From: an uncultured Flavobacteriales bacterium | GTDB lineage: Bacteria; Bacteroidota; Bacteroidia; Flavobacteriales_D; Sanyastnellaceae | Reading direction: 5' to 3' | NCBI GenBank assembly: GCA_937890245.1 | Contig: CALACF010000113.1 | Location: forward strand, 1-15,040 | Length of the DNA: 15,040 bases | Shown here: piece after piece, positions 6,263 to 14,712 of the stretch | Layout: each line of letters starts with the position of its first letter | Position numbering within the stretch: position 1 is the stretch's first letter | Notes under the pieces: generated by a model | What the model was told of the DNA's origin: nothing | Database searches by the model: none | The model's input: only the letters and a program-made list of their open reading frames with translations | Position numbers and translations under genes: made by a program

Positions 6263-7243
6263 ATGAAGATTTTCAAACACGCATCCGTCCAAGACAACAA
6301 TGGGTTTCTCCACCTCCGCTTCAGGGGAAGGATGCTCGCCCCTTTCATCGATCCTAAAGCCATTCAATCGCTCGCAGCTACATGGGATACTGACGAAAAC
6401 GATATTTTCATCTGCAGCCACCAAAAGGTGGGAACCCACCTGACCAAGAAATACGTTGTAGAGCTCCTTCGCACGCTCGGATTGCCAGAAAGCCATCCTT
6501 GTGCATCGGGAGACATTGGGGTAGATTCTGTGCCGTGGCCTGAGGTCATGGTTTCTCAAAAAGGACGCGATGTCTTTGAGAATTACCGCAAGAAAACGGC
6601 AGGCCAACCAAGGGTTTGGTATATCCATTGCCCAGTAGAGGACCTCCCTTTCCGCAGCATTCACCCAGGAACAAAGTTCATTCACGTTTACCGCGATCCA
6701 AGGGGGGCCGCAGTGTCCCAGTATTTCTTTTATAAGAAGCACCCCTTGCTACAGGTCAACCCGGACTTGGACTTAGACAGCTACGCACGGATGTTCGTCG
6801 GTGGAGACTTGTATTTCGGAGATTACCACCACCACACCTCTGGCTGGACCCAGGCACGCGACCCCCGAATTGCTCCCGAACAGTTGCTGGTGATGCGGTT
6901 TGAGGACCTCGTACAAGAAAAATTAGAATCCGTTAGAACCCTTGCTCAATTTCTAGCACCCGACCAATTGTTGAGCGAACAGCAGACCGCCTCTATTGCG
7001 GTGAGCACAGAGTTCAACACGATGAAGAAGAGCATCCAAGAAAAACCCGGGAGTTTCCACTTCGATCCCTCCACCTTCTTTCGCTCTGGAAAGACAGATG
7101 ACTGGAAAGAAATACTTCCCGCTTCCGCCATTGACCTAATCAACCGAAAAACCAGAATGGCATGGGGACCAAGCCGCATGCCTGAGATTGTAGAGGGCGC
7201 AGCCTCAGCTTCAAGGTCTAGGTTCAGAGTGAAAGCTGCATGA
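6263..7243 (+). CDS. PAPS-dependent sulfotransferase (Sulfotransfer_1 type)
   Basis: 326 residues from the ATG at 6263. An in-frame ATG at 6152 would add 37 residues without family similarity. It resembles cytosolic sulfotransferases, which transfer sulfate from PAPS to a hydroxyl or amine. Visible elements: a 5'-phosphosulfate-binding loop-like SHQKVGTHLTKKY (52-64, compare YPKSGTTW); the catalytic-base His122 in VWYIHCPVEDLP (118-129, compare K-T-H-L-P); the 3'-phosphate-binding strand and helix KFIHVYRDPRGAAVS (138-152, with Arg144 and Ser152); and the late motif FRSGKTDDWKEIL (273-285, compare RKG..GDWK). All the key positions are present, so it is probably active. There is no signal peptide, so it should act in the cytoplasm. 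The acceptor cannot be told. It lies 31 bp upstream of the DinB-like gene, possibly cotranscribed. Sulfotransferases of this type are sporadic in bacteria, which fits acquisition. Confidence 0.9.
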   Translation: MKIFKHASVQDNNGFLHLRFRGRMLAPFIDPKAIQSLAATWDTDENDIFICSHQKVGTHLTKKYVVELLRTLGLPESHPCASGDIGVDSVPWPEVMVSQKGRDVFENYRKKTAGQPRVWYIHCPVEDLPFRSIHPGTKFIHVYRDPRGAAVSQYFFYKKHPLLQVNPDLDLDSYARMFVGGDLYFGDYHHHTSGWTQARDPRIAPEQLLVMRFEDLVQEKLESVRTLAQFLAPDQLLSEQQTASIAVSTEFNTMKKSIQEKPGSFHFDPSTFFRSGKTDDWKEILPASAIDLINRKTRMAWGPSRMPEIVEGAASASRSRFRVKAA

Positions 7244-7274
7244 TAGATATTGCAAGGACAAAACCCTCTGTAAA

Positions 7275-7730
7275 ATGACAGGTAGCGACCATCTCGCGAA
7301 CATGGCCAACATCTTAGACCGGGACATGGCTGTCGTTGCGAAGGAAATTGAATTGACTCCGGAAGAACATCTGTGGAAGTCGATTCCGGGCATTACGAAC
7401 CCTGTCGGCACCCTCGCACGACACCTGTGCGGAAATCTGCGCCACTTCATTGGAGAAGAGCTTGGCTCCGACGGTTACACAAGAGACCGGGACGGCGAGT
7501 TCAGTCATTCACCTTGGACCAAATCAGAGCTTTTAGACGAGGTCTCATCCACTAGAGCGGCTATCCGTAAAACCTTGAGCGCATTGGATCCGGAATTGAT
7601 GTCCGCTCCCATGCCCAATCCACCGCCACAGCACAAAGGCGTCACAGTTGGGTTCTTTCTGGTACAATTGAGTTGTCACCTTTCCCGACATTCAGGGCAA
7701 TTAAACTACCTGCGTAGGACATTGCACTAA
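7275..7730 (+). CDS. DinB-like / DUF1572-type putative metal-binding protein
   Basis: 151 residues, the usual length of DinB-superfamily four-helix proteins. The conserved pattern is present: NPVGTLARHLCGNLRHFIGE (42-61), the RDRDGEF block (70-76), and a final helix SCHLSRHSGQLNYLRRTL (133-150). His50, His135 and His139 are the likely metal ligands of the family triad. DinB-like proteins include metal-dependent thiol transferases and many members with unknown substrate; nothing here shows which reaction applies. The gene follows the sulfotransferase gene by 31 bp on the same strand and converges on the T9SS cargo gene, with 22 bp between the stops. Copy 2 of the 22-bp direct repeat starts 11 bp after its stop. 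Confidence 0.88.
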   Translation: MTGSDHLANMANILDRDMAVVAKEIELTPEEHLWKSIPGITNPVGTLARHLCGNLRHFIGEELGSDGYTRDRDGEFSHSPWTKSELLDEVSSTRAAIRKTLSALDPELMSAPMPNPPPQHKGVTVGFFLVQLSCHLSRHSGQLNYLRRTLH

Positions 7731-7741
7731 TTCCTCGCAGA

Positions 7742-7763
7742 TTGAAAAGCGCTCACCGCACAA
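7742..7763 (+). repeat. 22-bp direct repeat, copy 2
   Basis: TTGAAAAGCGCTCACCGCAC (7742-7761) followed by AA, 21/22 identical to 5929-5950. It covers the last codons and the stop (TGA on the minus strand, 7753-7755) of the T9SS cargo gene. The two copies bracket the sulfotransferase and DinB-like genes at 1813 bp spacing. Confidence 0.7.
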
Positions 7764-10700
7764 CCGTCACATGCCCTTGCCGCGACTCGCGCCCTTTGTG
7801 CGTGGGGTAGAACACGCGCCAGGAGTAGACATCGGAGATGACGAAATGCTGGCCGTTTGAAGGGATGCCGTCGCCGTCGAGTGGGCCCAGGACTTCGCCC
7901 TGCCAATAGTCGGCGGGGTCGTGCGTTAGCCAGATCAGCTCGCCCCAGCGGTTCCAGATTTCGAATCGGTAGCCGCGATCGGGCGAGCCGAGTTCGTAGG
8001 CTGCGAGCCCGGCGCCGACCGGCCTGAAGCCGTCGTTGATGCCGTCGTTGCCGGGTGTGAAGGCCGAGGGGACGTACAGCGGATAATGGTATTCGACGAT
8101 GACATCATCCGAGGCGCGGCAGCCCGCGAGGTCTTGGACGTGAAGGGTGTAGACGCCGCCGCTGCCGTTGATGATTTCGGGATACAGGCACGTGTCGCAG
8201 GACAAGCCTTCGGAGGGGGTCCACCAAATGGAGTCGACCGTGGCGCCAATGTCGCCGAGCAGGAAGGTGGGCTGGAGCCAGACCTGTTCGAGGTCGGGGC
8301 CTGCCGTTACGTAGGGCGGCGGCAGGACCGTGACGGTGAGCGAGGCCGAGGCGGTGCAGCCGTCGCTGTCGGTGACGTAGGCCGTGAAGGTTTGGGTGGT
8401 CAGCGGATGGACCGTGGTGGAGGCCGATCCAGGGCTTGCGACCATGGCTCCAGGGGTCCATTGGAACTGATTGCCGGCACCGCCACTTCCGCCAGTGCCG
8501 CCGCTTCCGCCTGCGCCCCAGGCCGCCACTTCGAAGGGGTCGCCCGGGCAGATGAGTCCGCCGTCGGATGCGTTGGCCTCGGGCACGAGGACTTCAACTG
8601 TGACGGAGTCGACCCCAGGTCCGCAGAGGTTCGTGATGGTGATCGCGTACGTGGTGGTGGTCGTGGGCGAAGCGTAGGTGGACTGGGCGCCCGGGGTGGT
8701 GAGCCCGTCTTGGGGGCCCCATTGCCACGTGGAGCCGGGGGCGGCTGAGAGCAAGGTGCTTTGGCCGATGCAGAGCGGGACGTCCGCGTAGATGCTGTCG
8801 CCCGGCGCGGAGGGCACGACGCCGATGGTGAGTTCGTGCTCGCGGAAGCAGCCCTCGGGCGTTTCGACCGTCACGGTGTAGGTGGTCGTGATGGCGGGGC
8901 TGGCCAATGGGGCGGCGGCGGTCGGGTCGCTGAGCCCGGCGACTGGAACCCAAGCGTAGCTCCAGCTGGGGTCGGGCGGGCTGCCTGGATCGGGGGCCTC
9001 CGATGTGATGGCCAATTCCACTTCGTCCCCCAGGCAAATTTGCCCATCGCCCGGCGCCTCGGACGTGAGCTCTACGACTTCGAGCGTGACTTCGGCCGTG
9101 GCTGTGCCGCAGATGGCAACGTCCGTCAAGGTGTACGTCGTGGTAACCGTAGGCGCGGCCAATGGGTCGGCGACGTTGGTGGCGCTCAAGCCGGCAGGCG
9201 GCCACCAAATCAGGTTGCCGTTGCCCGACCCTTGAAGTTGAAGTTCCTCGCCGAGGCAGAGGGCTTCAACCGGCTCGATCTGCGGATCGGCATCCGGCGC
9301 TACCAACACATCGACGTAGGCCGTGTCGGGCTCAAGGCAGCCGGTCGTGTCGCTGGCAATGAGCTGAACGGTGTACTCGCCGGGGATGCCGTAGAGGTGC
9401 AGGGGCTCGATTTCTTCGGAAAAAGTGGCGTCGCCGAAGTTCCACTCAAAAGCGGCGGAGCCGCCCGTGTTGTTGACGAACTGGATTTCTTCGCCCGTGC
9501 AGTAGGCGTCCGGGTCTTCGAGCTCTGCGTTGGCATTCAAGGTGCCGAGCTCGAACTTGAAGACCCCCATGTTGCAGTTGAAGCTGGGGTTTTGTGAGCT
9601 CCACGCGCCGGGCGTGTATGGGAAGTCGTCAAAGCTGCCGCAGCCAGCGCAGACGGCTTGGTAGACCGTTCCATTGATGTCGAAACGCGAGGAGCCGCCA
9701 TCGACGTGCTCGCTAGAGAAGCCGCCGCCGAGGAAAGTTGCGTAGACCAGGTCGGCGGCTTCGGGTGCGAGCACAGCCAGATAAAAATCGCTCCCGTCGG
9801 TTGAACTTTGGTAGGCATCGCTTGTTGTTGGCAGCCCGAAGGTTGTACTGCCGCTGACTTGGGCGGATCCGCTGTTGTCGTTCGTTTGCCCGCCCCAGCC
9901 TGAGATGTAGATCTGGTTGCAGTCGCTGACTAGGAAAGCCGTGGGTGAAATGTCGATCGACCCATTGCCTGTGCCAATTGTGGTCTGCCAAAGAATCTCG
10001 CTCAAGTCGGGGGTCCAGCATGTGATGAATTGGCCTGATCCATCGTTTGAGTACACATCGCCTGCGATGGGCAGGCCGTCTCTTGCTTGGCCATAGGCGT
10101 ATACGCGGCCGTCGGCGTCTGTTTGGACGAAGTAGACTTGGTCGTAGTTGGAACCGCCGTGGTAGGTGGCGAATTGAGGCATGAGGTTGCCGCTAGCCGT
10201 TGAAAAAACACCCACCCAGCCGTCGGTCGGTCCGCCGGCGTTGGCTGTTTGCACGGCGCCTGGCGGAAGGTCGAGGTTGGTGGACTTGGCCCCTCCGCCG
10301 ACGTAAACCAACCCGCCATTTTCTTCGATGCTGTAGGCTGCGTCGTCATTTGAACCCCCAAAAAATGCGCCGTAATCGATGTTGCTCAAATCGGGTGCCA
10401 GCCCCAGAATCAGCCCGTCTTGACCGCCGCTGTTGTTGCTTCCGCCGGGCAAGGTGAGGTCTGTGGAGGTTGAGGTTGTGGCGATCCACACCGTGCCGTT
10501 GGGGGCGATGTCGACCTGGCCCCGATAGTCATCGCCGAAATTGGCTTTGAGCCCGCCGGCCATGTTCAAGCCGTCTGCGCCCGTGCCGCCAACGTAGGTT
10601 GACTGGTCCATAATCCAGTTGGTAATGTCGAATTTGACGACGAACAAGTCGAGTCCCTGTGGCTGTTCGGTGGGGCCGTAGATGTTGATCGTGACGGCTG

Positions 10701-11802
10701 GGCCAATGCTTAGGTTGGGCTGATGGCAACCCGGCGAGGTGGGGAAGTTGTTCGATCCGGTGGTGCCCATCATGGCGACGGTTTGGCCGACCGGGTCGTA
10801 TGCGATGCTGTGGGGCACTTCGCCTCGGCTGCCCCCCAAATAGGTGGAGTATTCCAAGTTGGATCCGTTGGCGCTGAAGACACTGAACGCGACGTCGCAA
10901 ATTCCGCCGATGAAACTATTGTCGATCGAACCTGCTGTGGTGGGGTAGCCGTTTTCGAACACGGCTGCTGCTGCGATGAGGCGCCCGTCGGGGCCGTTGC
11001 TGGCGGTGGTTCCAAAGTTGTCTGCCGTCGAGCCGATGTACGTGGAGAAGGTGATTTCTGGGTCAATCACCAGCGGGTGCGCGTTTTCATATGCGCCCAG
11101 TTCGAGGGTGATTTTCCCTCGGCGCATGACATACGCGCAGTCCACATCGAGCAGCCGTCCGTCGATCAGTTGGTAGGCCCAAGGCTTCTCGAGGTGGGAC
11201 GTGCCGATCTCAATCCGTCCGTCCTCGAGCAATCGGGGCTGCTGGCCTTCAATGTCCCACCCGATTTGGGCCGGATCGGCGCCCGGGGCGACCATGAAGT
11301 CGAATTTGGCTCGAACCGAGGGGCTGCCACTCCAGCGGACATCGATGCCCGGCCACACCCCGCGCTGATAGACGCGACCGGCGCCCTGCAATCCTTCGGC
11401 CCACGTGTCCGGGTCGTCGCCCAGATAATAGTTGTAGCGCCTGTTGCTGAGCGCTTCCGCCGCCCAGGTTTCATCGGCCAGCGGGGCGTCGTTTCCCGGT
11501 GCCGGTGCCGGCGCCTGCTCGGCCCAGCGCCCGCGCCAAGCGATGTGCTGCCGCCCGTAGATGTCGTGCTTATCCGCCCCCGCCTCGGGCGCCAACCTTT
11601 CGAGCGCGGTCCATCCTGCGGCTTCCAGCCAGATCACGCCGCCCGCGACTTCTGCGCGGTACGCCGATGGGTCGTCCCACTGCCCTTGATTGGGCACGTA
11701 GCTTACTTCTGGCGGGCTGGATTGGCCCAACAAAGCCGCGCACACAAAAAATGCCGGGGCAGCGGCAAATTTTCGAACCAAATCGCGGAAGTAAAAGGGC
11801 AT
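7753..11802 (-). CDS. Giant T9SS cargo protein: DUF7948, SBBP-like propeller, PKD/Ig repeats, type B C-terminal domain
   Basis: 1349 residues from the ATG at 11800-11802, chosen because a signal peptide follows (MPFYFRDLVRKF, then the hydrophobic AAAPAFFVCAALLG). Order: a DUF7948-like N-terminal domain (about 34-247, starting VSYVPNQGQWDDPSAYRAEV, with YNYYLGDDPDTWAEGL later); beta-propeller/SBBP-type repeats (about 248-750, recurrent F-S-T-Y-I/L-G-G-S); a PKD domain (about 759-837, FEWNFGDATF); about five Ig-like repeats with the recurring motif C-x-G-(D/E)/TTTYT (about 839-1238); and the gliding-motility-associated C-terminal domain (about 1240-1349, YVPSAFTPGNDGINDGFRPV, WNRWGELIW). The last part is the type B sorting signal of the type IX secretion system, so the protein is exported across the outer membrane and probably held at the surface or released. 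One Ig repeat holds a Gly/Ser-rich insertion (GAGGSGGTGGSGGAG, about 1096-1110). An adhesive or surface-display role is inferred. A longer start at 11895 would place 31 residues before the signal peptide, so I reject it. Confidence 0.95.
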   Translation of the reverse strand: MPFYFRDLVRKFAAAPAFFVCAALLGQSSPPEVSYVPNQGQWDDPSAYRAEVAGGVIWLEAAGWTALERLAPEAGADKHDIYGRQHIAWRGRWAEQAPAPAPGNDAPLADETWAAEALSNRRYNYYLGDDPDTWAEGLQGAGRVYQRGVWPGIDVRWSGSPSVRAKFDFMVAPGADPAQIGWDIEGQQPRLLEDGRIEIGTSHLEKPWAYQLIDGRLLDVDCAYVMRRGKITLELGAYENAHPLVIDPEITFSTYIGSTADNFGTTASNGPDGRLIAAAAVFENGYPTTAGSIDNSFIGGICDVAFSVFSANGSNLEYSTYLGGSRGEVPHSIAYDPVGQTVAMMGTTGSNNFPTSPGCHQPNLSIGPAVTINIYGPTEQPQGLDLFVVKFDITNWIMDQSTYVGGTGADGLNMAGGLKANFGDDYRGQVDIAPNGTVWIATTSTSTDLTLPGGSNNSGGQDGLILGLAPDLSNIDYGAFFGGSNDDAAYSIEENGGLVYVGGGAKSTNLDLPPGAVQTANAGGPTDGWVGVFSTASGNLMPQFATYHGGSNYDQVYFVQTDADGRVYAYGQARDGLPIAGDVYSNDGSGQFITCWTPDLSEILWQTTIGTGNGSIDISPTAFLVSDCNQIYISGWGGQTNDNSGSAQVSGSTTFGLPTTSDAYQSSTDGSDFYLAVLAPEAADLVYATFLGGGFSSEHVDGGSSRFDINGTVYQAVCAGCGSFDDFPYTPGAWSSQNPSFNCNMGVFKFELGTLNANAELEDPDAYCTGEEIQFVNNTGGSAAFEWNFGDATFSEEIEPLHLYGIPGEYTVQLIASDTTGCLEPDTAYVDVLVAPDADPQIEPVEALCLGEELQLQGSGNGNLIWWPPAGLSATNVADPLAAPTVTTTYTLTDVAICGTATAEVTLEVVELTSEAPGDGQICLGDEVELAITSEAPDPGSPPDPSWSYAWVPVAGLSDPTAAAPLASPAITTTYTVTVETPEGCFREHELTIGVVPSAPGDSIYADVPLCIGQSTLLSAAPGSTWQWGPQDGLTTPGAQSTYASPTTTTTYAITITNLCGPGVDSVTVEVLVPEANASDGGLICPGDPFEVAAWGAGGSGGTGGSGGAGNQFQWTPGAMVASPGSASTTVHPLTTQTFTAYVTDSDGCTASASLTVTVLPPPYVTAGPDLEQVWLQPTFLLGDIGATVDSIWWTPSEGLSCDTCLYPEIINGSGGVYTLHVQDLAGCRASDDVIVEYHYPLYVPSAFTPGNDGINDGFRPVGAGLAAYELGSPDRGYRFEIWNRWGELIWLTHDPADYWQGEVLGPLDGDGIPSNGQHFVISDVYSWRVFYPTHKGRESRQGHVTVVR

Positions 11803-11866
11803 GGCGTGTGAATCTACAACGCACGGGCTTGTGCCTTGGTTGTATCGGGGTGCGGGAATCGCGCTG

Positions 11867-11874
11867 TACTTTTG
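11867..11874 (+). promoter_or_regulatory. Candidate -7 element of the glyS promoter
   Basis: TACTTTTG fits TAnnTTTG and lies 58 bp upstream of the glyS ATG, in the 130-bp divergent region shared with the T9SS cargo gene. The nearest TTG (11840-11842) is 24 bp upstream, a longer spacer than usual. I see no comparable -7 box for the divergent T9SS gene. Confidence 0.35.
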
Positions 11875-11932
11875 CAAACTGCTGCCGAACCGCAATTGGC
11901 ATACCAGAAATTGACATCACATTCAAACCGCA

Positions 11933-13483
11933 ATGGCCCAAGACGACCAACTCAAGAAAGTGATCGGACACGCAAAGGAATACGGCTTCGTGTTCCCTTC
12001 GAGCGAGATCTATGACGGGCTCAGTGCAGCCTATGATTACGGCCAACTCGGCGTTGAATTGAAGAACAACATCAAGTCCTATTGGTGGACAGCGATGGTT
12101 CGCATGCACGAAAATATTGTCGGCTTGGACGCCAGCATTTTCATGCATCCAAAAACGTGGAAAGCTTCAGGGCACACGGACGCGTTCAATGATCCGCTGA
12201 TTGATAACAAGGACAGCAAAAAGCGCTACCGCGCGGACGTACTGATCGAGGACCACATCGGGAAGATTGAGGCAAAGGTTGCCAAGGATGTGAAGAAGGC
12301 GCAAAAGCGTTTTGGCGACGCGTTTGACAAGGCCGAATTTCTTGCGACCAACGGTAATTGCTTGCGGCGTCAGGCCGAGATTGACGGCATCAACGAGAAG
12401 TTCAAGACGGCGATGGAGGCCGAGGACTTGGCTGGGGTGAAAGCCTTGATCGAGGAGCTGGGCATCGTGTGTCCGGTGAGCGGCACGCGCGATTGGACGG
12501 ACGTGCGCCAGTTTAATTTGATGTTCAAAACAGAGCTCGGAGCCGTCAGTGGCGATGCGGGCTTGATCTATTTGCGGCCCGAAACGGCGCAGGGCATTTT
12601 CGTGAACTTCCTCAATGTTCAGAAGAGCGGGCGGATGCGTTTGCCCTTCGGCATTGCTCAGATTGGCAAGGCCTTTCGCAACGAGATCATTGCGCGGCAG
12701 TTCATTTTCCGGATGCGCGAATTTGAACAAATGGAGATGCAGTTTTTCGTGGCACCGGGCGACCAGGCCAAATGGTATGCGTACTGGAAGGAGCAGCGGA
12801 TTGCTTGGCATAAGGCGCTCGGTTTGGGCGGCGATGCGGCGGGGACTGACGATTTGTACCGATTCCACGACCACATCAAGCTGGCCCACTACGCGGACGC
12901 AGCGAGCGATATCGAGTTTGATTTCCCGATGGGCTTCAAGGAGCTTGAGGGCGTCCACTCCCGCACGGATTTTGATTTGAAAGCCCACGAAGAGCATTCA
13001 GGGCGCAAGCTGCGTTTCTATGATCCCGAGCGGGAAGAGAGCTACGTCCCCTATGTAGTGGAGACGTCGATTGGGCTGGATCGGATGTTCCTTGCCGTGC
13101 TTTCAAGCTCGCTTCGGGAGGAGCAACTCGAAGGGGGAACGGAACGCACAGTGATGTCGATTCCAGCGGCCTTGGCGCCCGTCAAAGTAGCGGTGTTGCC
13201 CCTGCTGAAAAAGGACGGTCTGCCAGAAAAGGCGCGCGAAGTGCTGCAGCTCTTGAAGCTCAATTACAACGTCCAATACGATGAGAAGGACGCCATCGGC
13301 CGCCGCTACCGTCGCCAGGACGCAATCGGCACGCCGCTTTGTATCACGGTTGACCACGAGACCTTGACGGACGGCGCTGTAACGGTGCGCGACCGCGATA
13401 CGATGCTGCAGGAGCGCGTTTCGATTGCGGATCTGGCCGCTGTTGTGGAGCGGAAAGTCGGCATGGCGACCTTGTTTTCCTGA
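11933..13483 (+). CDS. glyS: Glycyl-tRNA synthetase, dimeric class II type
   Basis: 516 residues, the usual length of Bacteroidota glycine-tRNA ligases. It charges tRNA-Gly with glycine in the cytoplasm as an alpha-2 dimer. Class II landmarks: YDYGQLGVELKNNIK (35-49) near motif 1; the glycine/ATP-site block LRPETAQGIFVNF (214-226); motif 2 FRNEI with REFEQMEMQFF (248-272); motif 3 VETSIGLDRMFLAVL (376-390); and the anticodon-binding domain (about 417-510, with RRQDAIGTPLCITVD and the DGAVTVRDRDT block). No key motif is missing. The ATG at 11933 gives the expected N-terminus (VIGHAKEYGFVFPSSEIYDG). pgk starts 29 bp after the stop, so the two are probably cotranscribed. Confidence 0.97.
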   Translation: MAQDDQLKKVIGHAKEYGFVFPSSEIYDGLSAAYDYGQLGVELKNNIKSYWWTAMVRMHENIVGLDASIFMHPKTWKASGHTDAFNDPLIDNKDSKKRYRADVLIEDHIGKIEAKVAKDVKKAQKRFGDAFDKAEFLATNGNCLRRQAEIDGINEKFKTAMEAEDLAGVKALIEELGIVCPVSGTRDWTDVRQFNLMFKTELGAVSGDAGLIYLRPETAQGIFVNFLNVQKSGRMRLPFGIAQIGKAFRNEIIARQFIFRMREFEQMEMQFFVAPGDQAKWYAYWKEQRIAWHKALGLGGDAAGTDDLYRFHDHIKLAHYADAASDIEFDFPMGFKELEGVHSRTDFDLKAHEEHSGRKLRFYDPEREESYVPYVVETSIGLDRMFLAVLSSSLREEQLEGGTERTVMSIPAALAPVKVAVLPLLKKDGLPEKAREVLQLLKLNYNVQYDEKDAIGRRYRRQDAIGTPLCITVDHETLTDGAVTVRDRDTMLQERVSIADLAAVVERKVGMATLFS

Positions 13484-13512
13484 CACCTTAGTTTTCCTGA
13501 TTCACAACGATC

Positions 13513-14709
13513 ATGCAACTCCAAGACCTCCAAATTTCTGGCCGCCGCGTGCTGATCCGCGTGGATTTCAACGTGCCGCTCTCGCCTCCAGACGCCTTGG
13601 GCGTGCGGGCTGTGACAGATGACACGCGAATACGTGCTGCCATGCCGACGATTGAAGCGGTGTTGGCCGCTGGCGGATCGGCTGTGCTGATGTCGCATTT
13701 GGGACGGCCGAAGTCTGCGGATGCGGCGTTTTCGCTTCGGCATATTGTCACAGCACTTGAAGCCTTGCTTGGCCGACCAGTAAACTTTGCAACGGACTGT
13801 GTTGGAGATGCGGCCTTGGACGTCACCCAGGCTTTGATGCCTGGTGAGGTGGCCTTGCTGGAAAATCTTCGATTCCATCCTGAGGAAAAAAAGGGCGACG
13901 AGTTTTTCGCCGGGCAATTGGCTGAAAACGGCGACTGTTTCATTGGTGACGCCTTCGGAACCGCTCACCGCGCCCATGCATCCACGGCCACAATCGCGAA
14001 ATTTTTCCCCAACGACCGCGCCATGGGCCTGTTGATGGCCCGTGAGGTTGAGGCTTTATCCCAATTGATGGAGGCCCCCCAACGCCCCGTCGCCGCCATC
14101 ATCGGCGGAGCCAAAGTCTCGAGCAAGCTCGCAGTGTTGAAAAACCTGCTCTCCCGGGTCGACCAAATTTTCATCGGTGGCGGCATGGCCTACACGTTTA
14201 TTGCCGCGCGCGGTGGCAAGATCGGCAACTCGCTAGCTGAGCCTGATATGTACGGCGATGCGCTCGAGTTGCTCACCCAAGCAGCTTCTTCAGGCGTAGA
14301 GATCATTCTCCCGACTGACGCACTGTGTGCGGACAAGTTTGCTCGCGACGCCCAAGTACAGACCTGCCCAATTGACGAAATTCCCGATGGCTGGATGGGC
14401 CTGGACCTCGGTCCGGCTTCCCGCGGTGAGTTCGCGGCCCGCGCCCGTGAGGCGCGCACGATTTTATGGAACGGCCCGATGGGCGTGTTCGAATTTGAAA
14501 ACTTCTCCGCAGGCACCCTCGCTATGGCGGACGCCTTGGTGCACGCAACGTCAAAGGGCGCGTTCACGCTGGTGGGCGGCGGCGATTCAGTTGCAGCCAT
14601 CAACGCGGCAGGTCTCGCTGAAAAAGTGAGTTACGTCTCAACTGGCGGCGGCGCCATGCTCGAGTACCTCGAGGGGCGAATCTTGCCTGGTATTGCCGCC
14701 TTGGACTGA
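13513..14709 (+). CDS. pgk: Phosphoglycerate kinase
   Basis: 398 residues, full length. It catalyses 1,3-bisphosphoglycerate + ADP to 3-phosphoglycerate + ATP in glycolysis and the reverse in gluconeogenesis. Substrate-side residues are in RVDFNVPL (16-23), SHLGRPK (61-67), ENLRFHPEE (117-125) and HRAHAST (152-158). The nucleotide side has GGAKVSSKLAVL (198-209), IFIGGGMAYTF (219-229), NGPMGVFEFENF (320-331) and GGGDSVAAI (355-363). All expected motifs are present, so it should be active. It follows glyS by 29 bp and converges on the Lrp/AsnC gene with only 3 bp between the stop codons. Confidence 0.97.
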   Translation: MQLQDLQISGRRVLIRVDFNVPLSPPDALGVRAVTDDTRIRAAMPTIEAVLAAGGSAVLMSHLGRPKSADAAFSLRHIVTALEALLGRPVNFATDCVGDAALDVTQALMPGEVALLENLRFHPEEKKGDEFFAGQLAENGDCFIGDAFGTAHRAHASTATIAKFFPNDRAMGLLMAREVEALSQLMEAPQRPVAAIIGGAKVSSKLAVLKNLLSRVDQIFIGGGMAYTFIAARGGKIGNSLAEPDMYGDALELLTQAASSGVEIILPTDALCADKFARDAQVQTCPIDEIPDGWMGLDLGPASRGEFAARAREARTILWNGPMGVFEFENFSAGTLAMADALVHATSKGAFTLVGGGDSVAAINAAGLAEKVSYVSTGGGAMLEYLEGRILPGIAALD

Positions 14710-14712
14710 CGA

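Noticed and set aside
10723..11811. Plus-strand open frame of 362 codons opposite the T9SS cargo gene
   Set aside because: It is fully antisense to a well-supported 1349-residue gene; its translation has no recognisable domain and looks like a high-GC shadow frame.
12167..12997. Minus-strand 276-codon frame inside glyS
   Set aside because: Antisense to conserved glyS motifs; a codon-bias shadow.
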